A stretch of 64,000 bases of DNA from Vibrio bathopelagicus (GCF_014879975.1 NZ_CP062501.1:682001-746000); one strand, 5' to 3'. Numbered from the stretch's first letter, positions 53,941 through 63,550 are shown. Notes: a model not told the origin generated them from the sequence alone. Numbers and translations: made by a program.

Positions 53941-54336
53941 ATGAAAACTCGCTCAATCCTGTTATCTGGCTTAATCGCTGCTTCGCTATTGTCTGGCAAC
54001 GCTTTTGCTAATATTGACCTTAAGAAAAACATGCAAGAAATGAAGCTTGCATTCAAACAAGCGGCAGAAGCTCAAAACATTGAAGAGATGCAAAAGCCTA
54101 TCGTACGTATTGACACGCTAGTTGCTGAGCTCAAAACGGGTGTTTACCCAATTGAGAAAGAAGAACACTTCATGGAAGGTTTCAAAAAGATCAGCGCATC
54201 AATTGATAGCATTGAGCAGAAGCTAGACCAGGGTGAATTTGAATCAGCACAGCAAGAGCTTCGTACTATCGACGGCCTTCGTGAAGAGTATCACGAGAAG
54301 CGTAATCCAAGCATTTGGAGCAAGATATTCGGTTAA
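53941..54336 (+). CDS. cybC: Soluble cytochrome b562, periplasmic
   Basis: Four-helix-bundle b-type haem protein. The 131-residue precursor has a signal peptide ending NAFA-NIDL. Haem ligands are the expected Met in LKKNMQEMKLAF near mature residue 7 and His in REEYHEKRNPS near the C-terminus. No CxxCH, so haem is non-covalent. Function unclear; probably an electron carrier. Followed by a very strong terminator. Confidence 0.92.
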   Translation: MKTRSILLSGLIAASLLSGNAFANIDLKKNMQEMKLAFKQAAEAQNIEEMQKPIVRIDTLVAELKTGVYPIEKEEHFMEGFKKISASIDSIEQKLDQGEFESAQQELRTIDGLREEYHEKRNPSIWSKIFG

Positions 54337-54637
54337 TTCGTTAATCAAGAGCGTTTGCTAGATACGTAACAAAGAGCAAAATCTCAAGATTCGATTTCTA
54401 AAACGCCGCCTTACATTCTTCTTATAAAGAAGTTGTAAGGCGGCGTTTTTTATTGTCTTTGTTATAAACAGTTTGCTGAGTAGAGTTTCGTCACATTTTC
54501 TTGGCTCTTTCGTTGTAACCAGTTTTTAACTAAAAAGAGTGTGCGTTAGCTTCAATTTTTTAACCTGATGTTAATCTTTACGTTTACCTATATAACAAGT
54601 GCCTCATAATAAGGGAAATTTATAAAGATTAGGAATA
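54337..54637. other. 301-bp gap between cybC and the DUF2946-like gene
   Basis: Holds the cybC terminator (54400-54452). The rest is AT-rich and should carry the promoter of the DUF2946-PepSY pair; I see no convincing Fur box. Confidence 0.55.
54400..54452. terminator. Strong terminator after cybC
   Basis: AAAACGCCGCCTTACA pairs with TGTAAGGCGGCGTTTT around a loop that itself folds (CTTCTT/AAGAAG); a T run follows. Confidence 0.92.
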
Positions 54638-54994
54638 ATGCGCCGAACCTCGTTCAACTTCTCCATGTTACTTGCCACTGCATTAAGCTGGGTGCTAGTA
54701 ACATTAATGCCTGTTATCAATGCTCATGGTAATAGTGCGGGAGTATGGGCGTCGTTATGTACGGTCAACGGCTTTGAACTGGTTCAAATTGAAGAAGGCG
54801 AACCGAATACTCACAAAGGAAAGCCGTGTCCCTTTAGCCATTTTTCCACGTTTCACCAAGACGAACTTCCAACTACACTACTGACAACTCGACTGAGTTC
54901 TATTGTCTCAGACAGCTACGCTTTTTTGGCTCTAAGCGAACGCTACACGAGGCAAGCCCCACGTGGTCCTCCCTTTGACTTTGCTTCTATCTAA
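54638..54994 (+). CDS. DUF2946-like secreted or membrane-anchored small protein
   Basis: 118 residues. N-terminal hydrophobic segment (MLLATALSWVLVTLMPVINAHG), then Cys-containing segments SLCTVNGFELVQIE and KPCPFSHFSTFHQDE. The Leu-Cys-Thr...CPF/His arrangement is that of DUF2946, a family often found beside TonB-dependent metal or PepSY genes. The C-terminus RQAPRGPPF is also typical. The PepSY gene follows after 107 bp in the same direction. Metal or haem handling is a guess from company. Confidence 0.75.
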   Translation: MRRTSFNFSMLLATALSWVLVTLMPVINAHGNSAGVWASLCTVNGFELVQIEEGEPNTHKGKPCPFSHFSTFHQDELPTTLLTTRLSSIVSDSYAFLALSERYTRQAPRGPPFDFASI

Positions 54995-55101
54995 CCCACT
55001 AAAATAATTAAAAAAATAAAGTATTAAGTAAAGTTAACCATGCTCAGATTACTTTCTGGTTTTTTCAGAAGGTATGTTTGCGTGTGTCAAAGGAAATAAT
55101 A

Positions 55102-56613
55102 ATGTTGAGAAATGAATCTCAAAATACTGCGAAAGCACAAGCTAATTCGCAGTCTAAAAGCAGTGTAAAAACGAAAGATCGCAATAAAACTCTCTACTTC
55201 CTCACTTGGCGTTGGCACTTCTATGCTGGGCTATTCGTTATCCCATTCATGTTGATGCTGAGTATTACTGGTTTGGTGATGCTGTTTGACGATGAAATCG
55301 AACTTGCTTTCCATCAAGACGCGATTGAAATTGCGGTATCGGGCGAACCGATCAAGGTGTCACAACAATTAGCTGCCGTACAAAATCAATACCCACAAGG
55401 TTCGGTGACACAATTTGTACCGAGTAAAGCGCCTGATCTGGCCAACCGTTTTTCGGTAGCACTTGAAGACGGAACGTCCGTTTTCGCCACGGTGAATCAA
55501 TACACTGGCGAAGTGGTAGGAGAAATCCCGCGTAGCGATAGCCTTTATCAGCTCGCGAATGATATTCACGGAACACTACTGATTGGCGATTGGGGTGATT
55601 ACCTCATTGAGGTTGCAATCAGCTTGTCGATCCTTCTGTTAGTAAGTGGAATCTATTTATGGCTTCCTCGAGACAACGCGAGCTACGCTGGTTTTCTTAA
55701 GCTTAGATTTGCTTCAGGAACACGTGTATTAATGCGTGATTTGCATGCGAACATCGGTGGAACACTGTCATTCATTCTTCTGTTGTTTATTCTCTCGGGA
55801 TTATCATGGACAGGTTTTTGGGGCGGTAAGCTAGTGCAAGCATGGAGTACTTTTCCTGCTCAGATGTGGGACGACATTCCTTTGTCTAACGAAACGCATG
55901 CTTCTTTAAATCACGGTTCTGAAGAGGAAATGCCTTGGAACCTAGAGCAAACGCCATTGCCTTTATCTCAAGATAAGTCCGCCGAACACGTACATCACGC
56001 AGTAGAGGCGACTGAATCTCATGATCACTCCAAGATGGGTGAGGATCATTCTCAGCATGTGTTATCCGCCAGTAATTTCTCTATTGATGATGTGATAGCA
56101 AAAGCTCAATCCCTTGGTTTTACGCAATATAAAGTCAATTTCCCGCGTTCAGAGTCGGGCGTTTACACCGTGGCTGCGAATACTATGGGAGGCGACATCA
56201 TCGACCCAACCCGAGATCGCACGACTCACCTCGATCAATATTCAGGACGCATTCTAGGAGAGGTAACATGGCAAGATTACAATTTATTCGCCAAAACTTT
56301 AGCCGTTGGTATTTCTCTGCACCAAGGTGACATCAGCATCATCAACAAGCTTCTAAACGCGTTGTTCTGTTTGGCATTCATTGTGGTGTCGGTGACTGGT
56401 GGAGTAATGTGGTGGATGCGCAGACCTTCTGGCCAAAGAAAGCTGGGGACGCCACCGAAGTTTGGTGATGCAGGCTTATGGAAAGCAGGCTTAGTGACTG
56501 TGGTTGTTATTTCGGTACTGTTTCCACTCGCGGGTGCAACGATTGTGGCTGCAATGCTATTGGATTGGTTACTGTTTTCACGCGTTGAGAGATTCAAGAC
56601 CGCATTGAGTTAA
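55102..56613 (+). CDS. PepSY-domain membrane protein (PiuB-like)
   Basis: A 503-residue inner-membrane protein. Four helices at ~45, ~185, ~225 and ~420 plus a last pair, with PepSY regions in the periplasm. FLTWRWHFYAGLFVIPFMLMLSITG is the usual opening. Between ~285 and 320 is a His-rich insert (HVHHAVEATESHDHSKMGEDHSQH) that could bind metal. Family members are iron-regulated and thought to be reductases or transport helpers. ATG 55102 follows AAAGGAAA. Confidence 0.85.
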   Translation: MLRNESQNTAKAQANSQSKSSVKTKDRNKTLYFLTWRWHFYAGLFVIPFMLMLSITGLVMLFDDEIELAFHQDAIEIAVSGEPIKVSQQLAAVQNQYPQGSVTQFVPSKAPDLANRFSVALEDGTSVFATVNQYTGEVVGEIPRSDSLYQLANDIHGTLLIGDWGDYLIEVAISLSILLLVSGIYLWLPRDNASYAGFLKLRFASGTRVLMRDLHANIGGTLSFILLLFILSGLSWTGFWGGKLVQAWSTFPAQMWDDIPLSNETHASLNHGSEEEMPWNLEQTPLPLSQDKSAEHVHHAVEATESHDHSKMGEDHSQHVLSASNFSIDDVIAKAQSLGFTQYKVNFPRSESGVYTVAANTMGGDIIDPTRDRTTHLDQYSGRILGEVTWQDYNLFAKTLAVGISLHQGDISIINKLLNALFCLAFIVVSVTGGVMWWMRRPSGQRKLGTPPKFGDAGLWKAGLVTVVVISVLFPLAGATIVAAMLLDWLLFSRVERFKTALS

Positions 56614-56626
56614 CTGGTACACAAAC

Positions 56627-56657
56627 GGACTTTCTCGACTTGAGAAGGTCCATTTTA
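56627..56657. terminator. Terminator after the PepSY gene
   Basis: GGACTTTCTC pairs with GAGAAGGTCC around GACTT, followed by ATTTTATT. Confidence 0.8.
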
Positions 56658-56709
56658 TTAATCAGGCGAGCGCTTCTTCTGTGAGGAAGGCTTTAGACTT
56701 GATACAGCT

Positions 56710-57093
56710 CTAGATTTGATAAAGCTCTAACGGCAGGCCATCCGGGTCTGCGAAAAACGTAAATGATTTCCCCGTAAATTCATCAACTCGAATCGGTTCG
56801 ACTTCAATGCCTTGTTCTTCCAAGTAGCTTTTGACATGTTGAACGTCATCAACACAAAAGGCCAAATGTCTCAGCCCTTGAGCTTCAGGAAAGCTTGGTC
56901 TTTCAGGTGCCTTAGGGAAGCTGAATAATTCTATTTGAGCGCCATTAGGCAGTGCTAAGTCAAGCTTGTACGACTGGCGCGCTTCACGATAATTCTCTGC
57001 AAGCACTTCAAGCTTTAAAACTTCCGTATAAAAGCGTTTAGAGACTTCGTAGTCTGAACAAATAATGGCGGCGTGGTGTATTCCTTCGAGCAT
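56710..57093 (-). CDS. VOC-family protein (glyoxalase/dioxygenase superfamily)
   Basis: 127 residues, one VOC module pair. HHAAIICSDYEVSKRFYTEVL near the start, LRHLAFCVDDVQH (~72) and FFADPDGLPLELYQI at the end give the His/Glu metal ligands. Closest to the GloA2/YaeR-like group from memory. Its ATG overlaps the stop of the LysR gene (TGATG), so both are in one transcript. Substrate unknown. Confidence 0.88.
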   Translation of the reverse strand: MLEGIHHAAIICSDYEVSKRFYTEVLKLEVLAENYREARQSYKLDLALPNGAQIELFSFPKAPERPSFPEAQGLRHLAFCVDDVQHVKSYLEEQGIEVEPIRVDEFTGKSFTFFADPDGLPLELYQI

Positions 57094-58025
57094 CAGTTTA
57101 TTTCTCCTGCCAGTTTGTCACCTAAGTGTTCCATCGCGTAATCAATAAACACACGTAATCGGGCGGGCATATACTTGGTTTGAGCAAACTGCATCGCGAT
57201 AGCTCCATGGTAATTACTCTTGATGGTCCAATCTTCCAGTACTTGCACTACAGAACCTTCAGCTAATGCATCTTGAATCACGAAGTCATGGAAAATACCC
57301 ACACCAAGCCCTTCTTTAACGCCTTTCAATCGCATCTGAGAGTGGTTCACAGCGTAACGTCCGCTGACGGGTACAGTGTAAAACTCATCATCTTTAAGGA
57401 AATCCCAAATGTGGTCTTTATCTGTTTCTGCAAGATATAAGCAGTCGTGCTCAGAAAGCTCGGTAGGGTGCTTAGGAATTCCTTTGGCATCTAGATAGTC
57501 GGGGCTCGCACATAACACGAGGTTTGTTTTCCCGAGCTCTCTCAATACCAAACTCTCGTCAGGTTTGTCGGTAAGGCGAAACGCAATGTCGATGCCTTGG
57601 CGTAATATGTCGATGTCGCCATCAGCCGCCCTTAGCTTGAGTTGAATCTCTGGATACTGAGTTAAGAATGGACCAACGAAAGGCTGCAGTACGGAGTTCA
57701 AGAAGGCTTCTGGCGCCGCTACTGTTATAGAGCCGGCAGGTTCAGTATGGTCGGAGGTAGACAGCTCAACCGCTTGTTGCGCGGCACTAATCATAACCAC
57801 GCTTTGGTCGTACACCAACTGGCCTGCCTGCGTGATGATCAATGTACGAGTGGTGCGTTCAAATAACTTCACTGAGAGCGCTTTTTCTAAACGTGTGATC
57901 AGTTTACTCAACGCTGAAGGTGTCACGCCTAGCTGCTTTGCTGCGGCGGTAAAGCTACCTTCATTCACAACTAAGATAAACGAGGCGAGATCGGGAAGTA
58001 GGGCGATGAGTTTTGGGTTAATCAT
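57093..58025 (-). CDS. LysR-family transcriptional regulator
   Basis: 310 residues: N-terminal HTH (residues ~10-70, GSFTAAAKQLGVTPSALSKLITRLE) and effector-binding domain (~95-300, with DIDILRQGIDIAFRLTDKPDE). The CrgA/PA2758-like subgroup is likely from the DGDIDILRQGIDIAFR-type segment. Co-transcribed with the VOC gene; divergent from the cysteine dioxygenase gene across 375 bp. Either may be its target. Confidence 0.88.
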   Translation of the reverse strand: MINPKLIALLPDLASFILVVNEGSFTAAAKQLGVTPSALSKLITRLEKALSVKLFERTTRTLIITQAGQLVYDQSVVMISAAQQAVELSTSDHTEPAGSITVAAPEAFLNSVLQPFVGPFLTQYPEIQLKLRAADGDIDILRQGIDIAFRLTDKPDESLVLRELGKTNLVLCASPDYLDAKGIPKHPTELSEHDCLYLAETDKDHIWDFLKDDEFYTVPVSGRYAVNHSQMRLKGVKEGLGVGIFHDFVIQDALAEGSVVQVLEDWTIKSNYHGAIAMQFAQTKYMPARLRVFIDYAMEHLGDKLAGEIN

Positions 58026-58400
58026 GAGTATCCAGTTAGACTAATTTTAACAGTGACCATAACCTTGATTGTGATTGATCTCTTCTGATTTGTGAATCAA
58101 TTTCATTAATTGATACGCGCAATAGTAGCCGTGATGGAAGCCGTACCTTTGTTGTTCCTATTTCATATTACTCAGTTATTTAGATCTCAAGTCAATATGG
58201 CGATTCAGTTGCTTCAAATTGGTTGTTAGATGCTTTTGTTATATGAATGTAAATACCTGTGATTGCTTGTTAAAATTCATTTAAACGGTGTTAGTATCCT
58301 CCCAACTTGTGCTGAATCGAATCAGCTATATTTTCATCGTTCGAAGAGAACTTTTAACTTCGAGTTCGGAAGAGCGAAAGCATAGTCAGAGGTAAGTATT
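58026..58400. other. 375-bp divergent gap between LysR and cysteine dioxygenase genes
   Basis: No gene seen. Contains the dyad at 58096-58114 and AT-rich sequence that should hold two promoters. Confidence 0.55.
58096..58114. promoter_or_regulatory. Dyad in the LysR/cysteine dioxygenase divergent region
   Basis: ATCAATT-TCATT-AATTGAT, an exact 7-bp inverted repeat with a 5-nt centre, about 70 bp upstream of the lysR start. Candidate LysR binding site. Confidence 0.4.
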
Positions 58401-58994
58401 TTGCAACGTACTGATATCACCCCAACGCAATCTCCCGCGTTAGCCGCGTTAATTAATAACGATTACGAGCTTAATTTCCAAGAGTTTATGGACCAAATAC
58501 AACTGGCAAATAAACCCATGTCTCTGGCTTCTATTCGGTTCATATTGGATAACATCGAACTGAGTAAAGAAGAGATCAAGTCGTTGGCGAGTTTTGATAA
58601 AGAAACATACTGCCGACAAAGGCTTTTCAAAAATGACCACTGCGAAGTTTTAATTTTGAGTTGGCTAAATGGGCAAAGAAGTAAAATACACGATCATTTG
58701 AATACGTCTTGTGGCGTAAAGGTTCTACATGGGCAAGCAACGGAAACCTTGTTTGAAACAGCGGCTAATGGCCATATTTTTGCTTCTCAGTCGACTCATT
58801 TCCAAGAGGGCAGTGTGACCGTTAGTAAAGATAATGATATCCATCAGATATCGAATCTACAGGCTGGCGATGAGCCGCTCATTACGTTGCACGTGTATTC
58901 TCCCCCTTTAAGTCAGTTCCACCTCTATCAGCTAGAGAGCGGCAAGTCGGAACTGCTCGATATACAACAAGAGTGCTGGGCCTACGAGATCTAA
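58401..58994 (+). CDS. Cysteine dioxygenase family protein
   Basis: Probably oxidises cysteine, or a related thiol, to the sulfinate with non-haem iron. The 197-residue cupin has the metal motif SKIHDHLNTSCGVKVLHG (HxH, ~99-101) and the third His in NDIHQISNL (~153). The later Tyr in LHVYSPPL completes the active-site pattern of bacterial CDO. The Cys in NTSCGVKVL parallels the crosslinking Cys position. Start is TTG 58401 with GAGG 8 nt upstream; no ATG fits. Confidence 0.85.
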   Translation: MQRTDITPTQSPALAALINNDYELNFQEFMDQIQLANKPMSLASIRFILDNIELSKEEIKSLASFDKETYCRQRLFKNDHCEVLILSWLNGQRSKIHDHLNTSCGVKVLHGQATETLFETAANGHIFASQSTHFQEGSVTVSKDNDIHQISNLQAGDEPLITLHVYSPPLSQFHLYQLESGKSELLDIQQECWAYEI

Positions 58995-59132
58995 CATTTC
59001 TCTGTCGCGATCTGCCTACAAGTACCAACCAAATTCTGGAGTGGATTCTGACTAAATGAGGTTATGTTCGATGCCTCATGTCATAGTAGTGATAAGTAAA
59101 CTACACTAGTTAAAAAGCTAGGTAAGTGACAG

Positions 59133-59954
59133 ATGAATAAAGAAAATTTCCCAATAGAGTTAAAGCGACTTCGTGAATCCATCTCCATTTCGCAGGAAGA
59201 ATTTGCAGAATTGCTTTCCAATTCTCATCGAGCGTTTTTTGGTGTCAATCAGGTAATGGTGAGTCAGTGGGAAAGGTCAAAGACGCTGCCTAGTTTTGTT
59301 CGTCGCCTTGGTATTGCGAGCTTCTTTCAGGTCGACTATGACTTTTCAGTAGAAGAAATGGTACAGGTGAAAGCGGCAACCAAGAACGTGGAGCGTCCAT
59401 TTAGTGTTGATATTGGGTATGACTATGAGGTGACTAGCGTTGAGTCATATAGCATGGGAGTGCTTCCAGCGAAAAGGCTTAAGTCGATTCAAGGGATGCA
59501 TCTAAAAACCTATGGCAAAGATTTTATCGAGGTTTCTCAGCATCTGGGTGTGAAAAAAGAAGATATGCAGGTGCTTTGTTTTCTTTTCAAGGGAGTCATT
59601 ATTGGTCATGTGGTGTATGACGGCTTAAGTAAGATGCTTTGCAGTGTTGGCGCCGTTAGCATTGTGATTCGTCGTAAGATCTTCGATTACATGGCGGATA
59701 ATTTGTCTAATACTGAGTTTCGGTTTCCAACCCTTGATCCTGCTATGTGTCAGTTCCTGTATGACCTGTATTTAGAGCCTTACATGAGCAAGCTTGGTAT
59801 GCCGTTTTTCAAGGCAGATATAAAGAAAGTGGTGAAAAATCCCTTTTCTCAGAACATCCAAAACAAACACGATATCTACTTTAAGTACATCCGTTACCAT
59901 GACCTCAAGCAGAAGAAAAAAAGCGTCGAGTTTGTTTTAAGCTCGAGCCTGTAA
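59133..59954 (+). CDS. XRE-type HTH regulator with unknown C-terminal domain
   Basis: 273 residues. N-terminal HTH (~8-70): ELKRLRESISISQEEFAELL, then VNQVMVSQWERSKTLPS, which is Cro/CI-like with a short insert between helices 2 and 3. The C-terminal ~190 residues (FSVDIGYDYEVTSVESYSMG onward) are not a family I know, but include a hydrophobic core (LCFLFKGVIIGHVVYDG) that could be an effector-binding or acetyltransferase-like fold. Convergent with the EAL gene, 8 bp apart. Confidence 0.75.
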   Translation: MNKENFPIELKRLRESISISQEEFAELLSNSHRAFFGVNQVMVSQWERSKTLPSFVRRLGIASFFQVDYDFSVEEMVQVKAATKNVERPFSVDIGYDYEVTSVESYSMGVLPAKRLKSIQGMHLKTYGKDFIEVSQHLGVKKEDMQVLCFLFKGVIIGHVVYDGLSKMLCSVGAVSIVIRRKIFDYMADNLSNTEFRFPTLDPAMCQFLYDLYLEPYMSKLGMPFFKADIKKVVKNPFSQNIQNKHDIYFKYIRYHDLKQKKKSVEFVLSSSL

Positions 59955-59962
59955 GATGTTCT

Positions 59963-60694
59963 CTACATGACCAACCTTAGGTCGGTTAAAGGTAGAGGTT
60001 TTGAGTACAAAAAGCCTTGGTAGCGATCAAACCCTAGCTGGTGGATCAGTCGACGTGTATCTGTGTCTTCAACGCCTTCCGCAACGGTTTCAATGCCAGA
60101 CTCTTTGCAGTACGCCAAAGTGCGCTTAACTAAATCGGAGCTTGCTGGCTCAATACTATTCACAATCGACTTATCGAACTTCACTTCATCGACATTAAGG
60201 CTAATCACCTTATTGATGTCTGAGTAACCAATACCAAAATCGTCGATAGAAATTCTGACTCCCAGAGACTTAAAGCGCTTTATCTGCTTACAAAGCTGCT
60301 CATCTAATTGATCATTTTCACTGAGTTCAAAAGTAAGTTGCTCGGCCTTGAAAGAGGCATTCCAAAGTAACTCACGAACTTTCTGCACGTTATCTGGATT
60401 CGCCAGTACTTTCTTACTGATGTTCACCGCTAAGTTTAAGTGAACAGAAAGCGATTTTACCTCTGTTAACGACTGCTCCAGCACACTAAAAAAGATCTCT
60501 TCTTCATAACCCAACGCAAACGCACGATCGATAAACACACCTGGAGAGAAAACCCCTTCTTCTGGAATATCTAAACGAAACAGCGCTTCAACCCCAGTCA
60601 CTTTCTCGACACTCGGCTGAACCTTTGGCTGATAAAAGCAGGTGTACCAGCCGTTTTCGAAGGCTTCTTGGATGATGTGATCGGATAGGGTCAT
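59963..60694 (-). CDS. Stand-alone EAL phosphodiesterase
   Basis: Hydrolyses c-di-GMP. 243 residues that are one EAL domain with no sensor. GVEALFRLDIPEEG stands in place of EALLR, and LAVNISKKVL (Asn), FELSENDQ (Glu), SIDDFGIGYSD (two Asp), DEVKFDKSIV (Lys) and ETVAEGVED (Glu) keep all main metal and catalytic residues. So it is probably active. No signal peptide. Convergent with the XRE gene. Confidence 0.9.
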   Translation of the reverse strand: MTLSDHIIQEAFENGWYTCFYQPKVQPSVEKVTGVEALFRLDIPEEGVFSPGVFIDRAFALGYEEEIFFSVLEQSLTEVKSLSVHLNLAVNISKKVLANPDNVQKVRELLWNASFKAEQLTFELSENDQLDEQLCKQIKRFKSLGVRISIDDFGIGYSDINKVISLNVDEVKFDKSIVNSIEPASSDLVKRTLAYCKESGIETVAEGVEDTDTRRLIHQLGFDRYQGFLYSKPLPLTDLRLVM

Positions 60695-61062
60695 GTGCGT
60701 TCTTTCTCATACTTTTAACGGCCGCACATTCTGGGACAAGCAGACAATCACAACTATATCGTTCTGAGATGAAAAATTGATATTCGATATGAAAGCGAAA
60801 TTAGACACGAACGGAAGGGGGATTTGACGTTAAAAAGAACAGGTGAGACGCATTAATGTGCCCTGTGTCACTGGGATGAACTATTATTAATGCCTGTGAT
60901 TCATTAATGTTTTTCCAACTAAAGGGATAATCGAAAAGGGGATGTTCAACTAGAATAGGAGGTATAAGTTTTACAGTGTAAATGATCGAATTGAAATCGT
61001 TTACATCCCCTACATAATGCGGCGCGCGATGCTGCTGAATAATAATTAGGAAGGAATAGACA
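60695..61062. other. 368-bp divergent gap between EAL gene and kbl
   Basis: No gene. Contains the dyad at 60977-61005 and the kbl ribosome site AGGAAGGAA just before 61063. Confidence 0.6.
60977..61005. promoter_or_regulatory. Inverted repeat in the kbl leader
   Basis: TGTAAATGAT and ATCGTTTACA form 10-bp arms with one mismatch (a G-U in RNA) around a 9-nt centre, 58 bp upstream of kbl. Possible operator or leader hairpin. Confidence 0.5.
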
Positions 61063-62256
61063 ATGTCTTCTGCATTTTACCAACAGATTCAAACTCAAAT
61101 CGAAGAAGTTAAAGAAGAAGGTCTTTACAAGTCTGAGCGCATTATCACTTCTGCTCAAAAAGCAGCGGTTTCTATCTCGACTGGTGAAGAAGTACTAAAC
61201 TTCTGTGCAAACAACTACTTAGGCCTTGCTAACCACCCTGACCTTATCGAAGCTGCTAAAGACGGTATGGATCAACACGGTTTTGGTATGGCTTCTGTTC
61301 GTTTCATCTGTGGTACTCAAGACTCTCACAAAGAACTAGAGCAAAAGCTATCTACGTTCCTTGGTAAAGAAGACACTATTCTTTACACATCTTGTTTTGA
61401 TGCAAACGCTGGCCTATTCGAAACGATTCTAGGCAAAGAAGACGCAATCATTTCTGATGCTCTAAACCACGCATCTATCATTGATGGTGTTCGTCTATGT
61501 AAAGCAATGCGCTTCCGTTACTCGAACAACAACATGGAAGAGCTAGAGCAGCAACTTATCGCAGCTAAAGAAGCGGGTGCACGTCACACGCTTATCGTAA
61601 CTGACGGTGTGTTCTCAATGGACGGCGTAGTCGCTAACCTTCCTGCTATCTGTGACCTTGCTGACAAGTACGGTGCACTAGTGATGGTTGATGATTCTCA
61701 CGCAGTTGGCTTCATGGGTGAAAACGGCGCTGGTACTCACGAGTTCCACAACGTTGTTGACCGTATCGACATCATCACAGGTACGCTTGGTAAAGCAATG
61801 GGTGGCGCTTCAGGCGGTTACACTTCTGGTAAGAAAGAAGTGATCGACTGGCTACGTCAGCGTTCTCGTCCATACTTATTCTCTAACTCTGTTGCGCCTG
61901 CAATCGTATCTGCGTCTATCCGTGTTCTAGATCTTCTAGCGGAATCTGGCGACCTACGTACTCAACTATGGGAAAACTCTGCTCACTTCCGTACTCGCAT
62001 GGAAGCAGCTGGTTTCACTATGGGCGGTGCTGATCACGCAATCATCCCAATCATGCTGGGTGATGCAAAAGTAGCGGCTGAATTCGCAGAGCGCGCACTA
62101 GAGAAAGGCATCTACGTTGTAGGCTTCTCTTTCCCTGTAGTACCAAAAGGTCAAGCTCGTATCCGTACGCAAATGTCTGCTGCACACTCTCGTGAGCAAT
62201 TGGATCGCGCAATTGATGCGTTCATCCAAGTTGGTAAAGACATGGCTATCATCTAA
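61063..62256 (+). CDS. kbl: 2-amino-3-ketobutyrate CoA ligase (glycine C-acetyltransferase)
   Basis: Second step of threonine breakdown: 2-amino-3-ketobutyrate plus CoA to glycine and acetyl-CoA. The 397-residue PLP enzyme of the alpha-oxoamine synthase family has [34 protein letters not shown], the aspartate of [11 protein letters not shown] (~210) and the PLP lysine in [16 protein letters not shown] (~245). Strong AGGAAGGAA ribosome site. tdh follows after 110 bp in the same direction, the standard kbl-tdh operon. Codon use is the strongly biased type of a highly expressed gene. Confidence 0.97.
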   Translation: MSSAFYQQIQTQIEEVKEEGLYKSERIITSAQKAAVSISTGEEVLNFCANNYLGLANHPDLIEAAKDGMDQHGFGMASVRFICGTQDSHKELEQKLSTFLGKEDTILYTSCFDANAGLFETILGKEDAIISDALNHASIIDGVRLCKAMRFRYSNNNMEELEQQLIAAKEAGARHTLIVTDGVFSMDGVVANLPAICDLADKYGALVMVDDSHAVGFMGENGAGTHEFHNVVDRIDIITGTLGKAMGGASGGYTSGKKEVIDWLRQRSRPYLFSNSVAPAIVSASIRVLDLLAESGDLRTQLWENSAHFRTRMEAAGFTMGGADHAIIPIMLGDAKVAAEFAERALEKGIYVVGFSFPVVPKGQARIRTQMSAAHSREQLDRAIDAFIQVGKDMAII

Positions 62257-62366
62257 TTTTAAAGGGGTGCCTTGTGCATCCTTTGATTAGATAGAACAAC
62301 AACCAATAGAACATATAGATTTTTGATTCTCGCCTTACAGTTAGGCGAGATGAACTGGATAACATT

Positions 62367-63398
62367 ATGAAAATTAAAGCACTTTCTAAGCTTAAGCCTG
62401 AAGAAGGCATCTGGATGACCGAGGTTGAAAAACCTGAAATGGGTCATAATGATCTTCTTATCCGTATTAAGAAAACCGCAATTTGTGGTACTGACGTACA
62501 TATCTACAACTGGGATGAGTGGTCACAAAACACAATCCCAGTACCAATGGTAGTAGGTCACGAATACGTGGGTGAAGTTGTTGGCATCGGCCAAGAAGTT
62601 CGTGGTTTTGAAATCGGCGACCGTGTATCTGGCGAAGGTCACATCACATGTGGTCACTGTCGTAACTGTCGTGGCGGCCGTACTCACCTTTGTCGTAACA
62701 CAACAGGTGTTGGTGTAAACCGCACTGGTGCGTTCTCTGAGTTCCTTGTGATTCCTGCGTTCAACGCATTTAAGATCCCTGCAGAAATCTCTGACGATCT
62801 AGCATCAATCTTTGACCCGTTTGGTAACGCAGTACATACAGCGCTTTCTTTCGACCTAGTAGGCGAAGACGTGCTGATCACTGGTGCTGGTCCAATCGGT
62901 ATCATGGCTGCTGCTGTAGCTAAGCACGTTGGTGCTCGTCACGTTGTCATTACTGACGTAAACGAATACCGCCTAGACCTTGCTCGTCAAATGGGTGTAA
63001 CTCGCGCAGTAAACGTGATGGAAGAGAAGCTTGAAGACGTAATGTCTGATCTTGGCATGACTGAAGGCTTCGATGTCGGCCTAGAAATGTCAGGTAACCC
63101 ATCTGCGTTCAACAGCATGCTGACTAACATGAACCACGGCGGTAAGATCTCTCTATTAGGTATTCCACCATCAGACATGGCGGTAGACTGGAACCAAGTA
63201 ATCTTCAAAGGCTTGGTTATCAAAGGTATCTACGGTCGTGAGATGTTCGAAACTTGGTACAAGATGGCTTCATTGATTCAATCTGGCCTAGATCTAACAC
63301 CAATCATTACTCACCACTACAAAGTGGACGACTTCCAGAAAGGCTTCGACATGATGCGCTCTGGTATGTCAGGTAAGGTAATCCTAGATTGGGAATAA
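62367..63398 (+). CDS. tdh: L-threonine 3-dehydrogenase
   Basis: Oxidises L-threonine to 2-amino-3-ketobutyrate with NAD+. 343 residues of zinc MDR family: catalytic zinc Cys in [17 protein letters not shown] (~38), GHEYVGEVV, structural-zinc cysteines [15 protein letters not shown] (~93-107), and Rossmann [17 protein letters not shown] (~170). All are E. coli Tdh features. Second gene of the kbl-tdh operon; a strong terminator follows. Confidence 0.97.
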   Translation: MKIKALSKLKPEEGIWMTEVEKPEMGHNDLLIRIKKTAICGTDVHIYNWDEWSQNTIPVPMVVGHEYVGEVVGIGQEVRGFEIGDRVSGEGHITCGHCRNCRGGRTHLCRNTTGVGVNRTGAFSEFLVIPAFNAFKIPAEISDDLASIFDPFGNAVHTALSFDLVGEDVLITGAGPIGIMAAAVAKHVGARHVVITDVNEYRLDLARQMGVTRAVNVMEEKLEDVMSDLGMTEGFDVGLEMSGNPSAFNSMLTNMNHGGKISLLGIPPSDMAVDWNQVIFKGLVIKGIYGREMFETWYKMASLIQSGLDLTPIITHHYKVDDFQKGFDMMRSGMSGKVILDWE

Positions 63399-63435
63399 TT
63401 CTGAGTTAGGAAGCTAACTTAAGAAAGCTTAATAG

Positions 63436-63466
63436 AAAGGCGACAGTTTTTACTGTCGCCTTTTTT
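63436..63466 (+). terminator. Terminator of the kbl-tdh operon
   Basis: AAAGGCGACAG pairs with CTGTCGCCTTT around TTTTTA, and a T run follows. Confidence 0.93.
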
Positions 63467-63550
63467 GTTGGAACATCGTACTTTAAACTTATGCAGTAAT
63501 TATATAGAATAGCACTCCTTAAACTATTTAGTCATTTGGAGTGTTCTTTC

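Noticed and set aside
54560..54637. Fur box before the DUF2946-PepSY genes
   Set aside because: The AT-rich stretch has CTCATAATAAG-like sequence, but no symmetrical match to the Fur consensus could be made.
61006..61062. Riboswitch or attenuator leader peptide before kbl
   Set aside because: No short ORF with threonine or glycine codons and no recognisable aptamer; only a simple dyad is seen.
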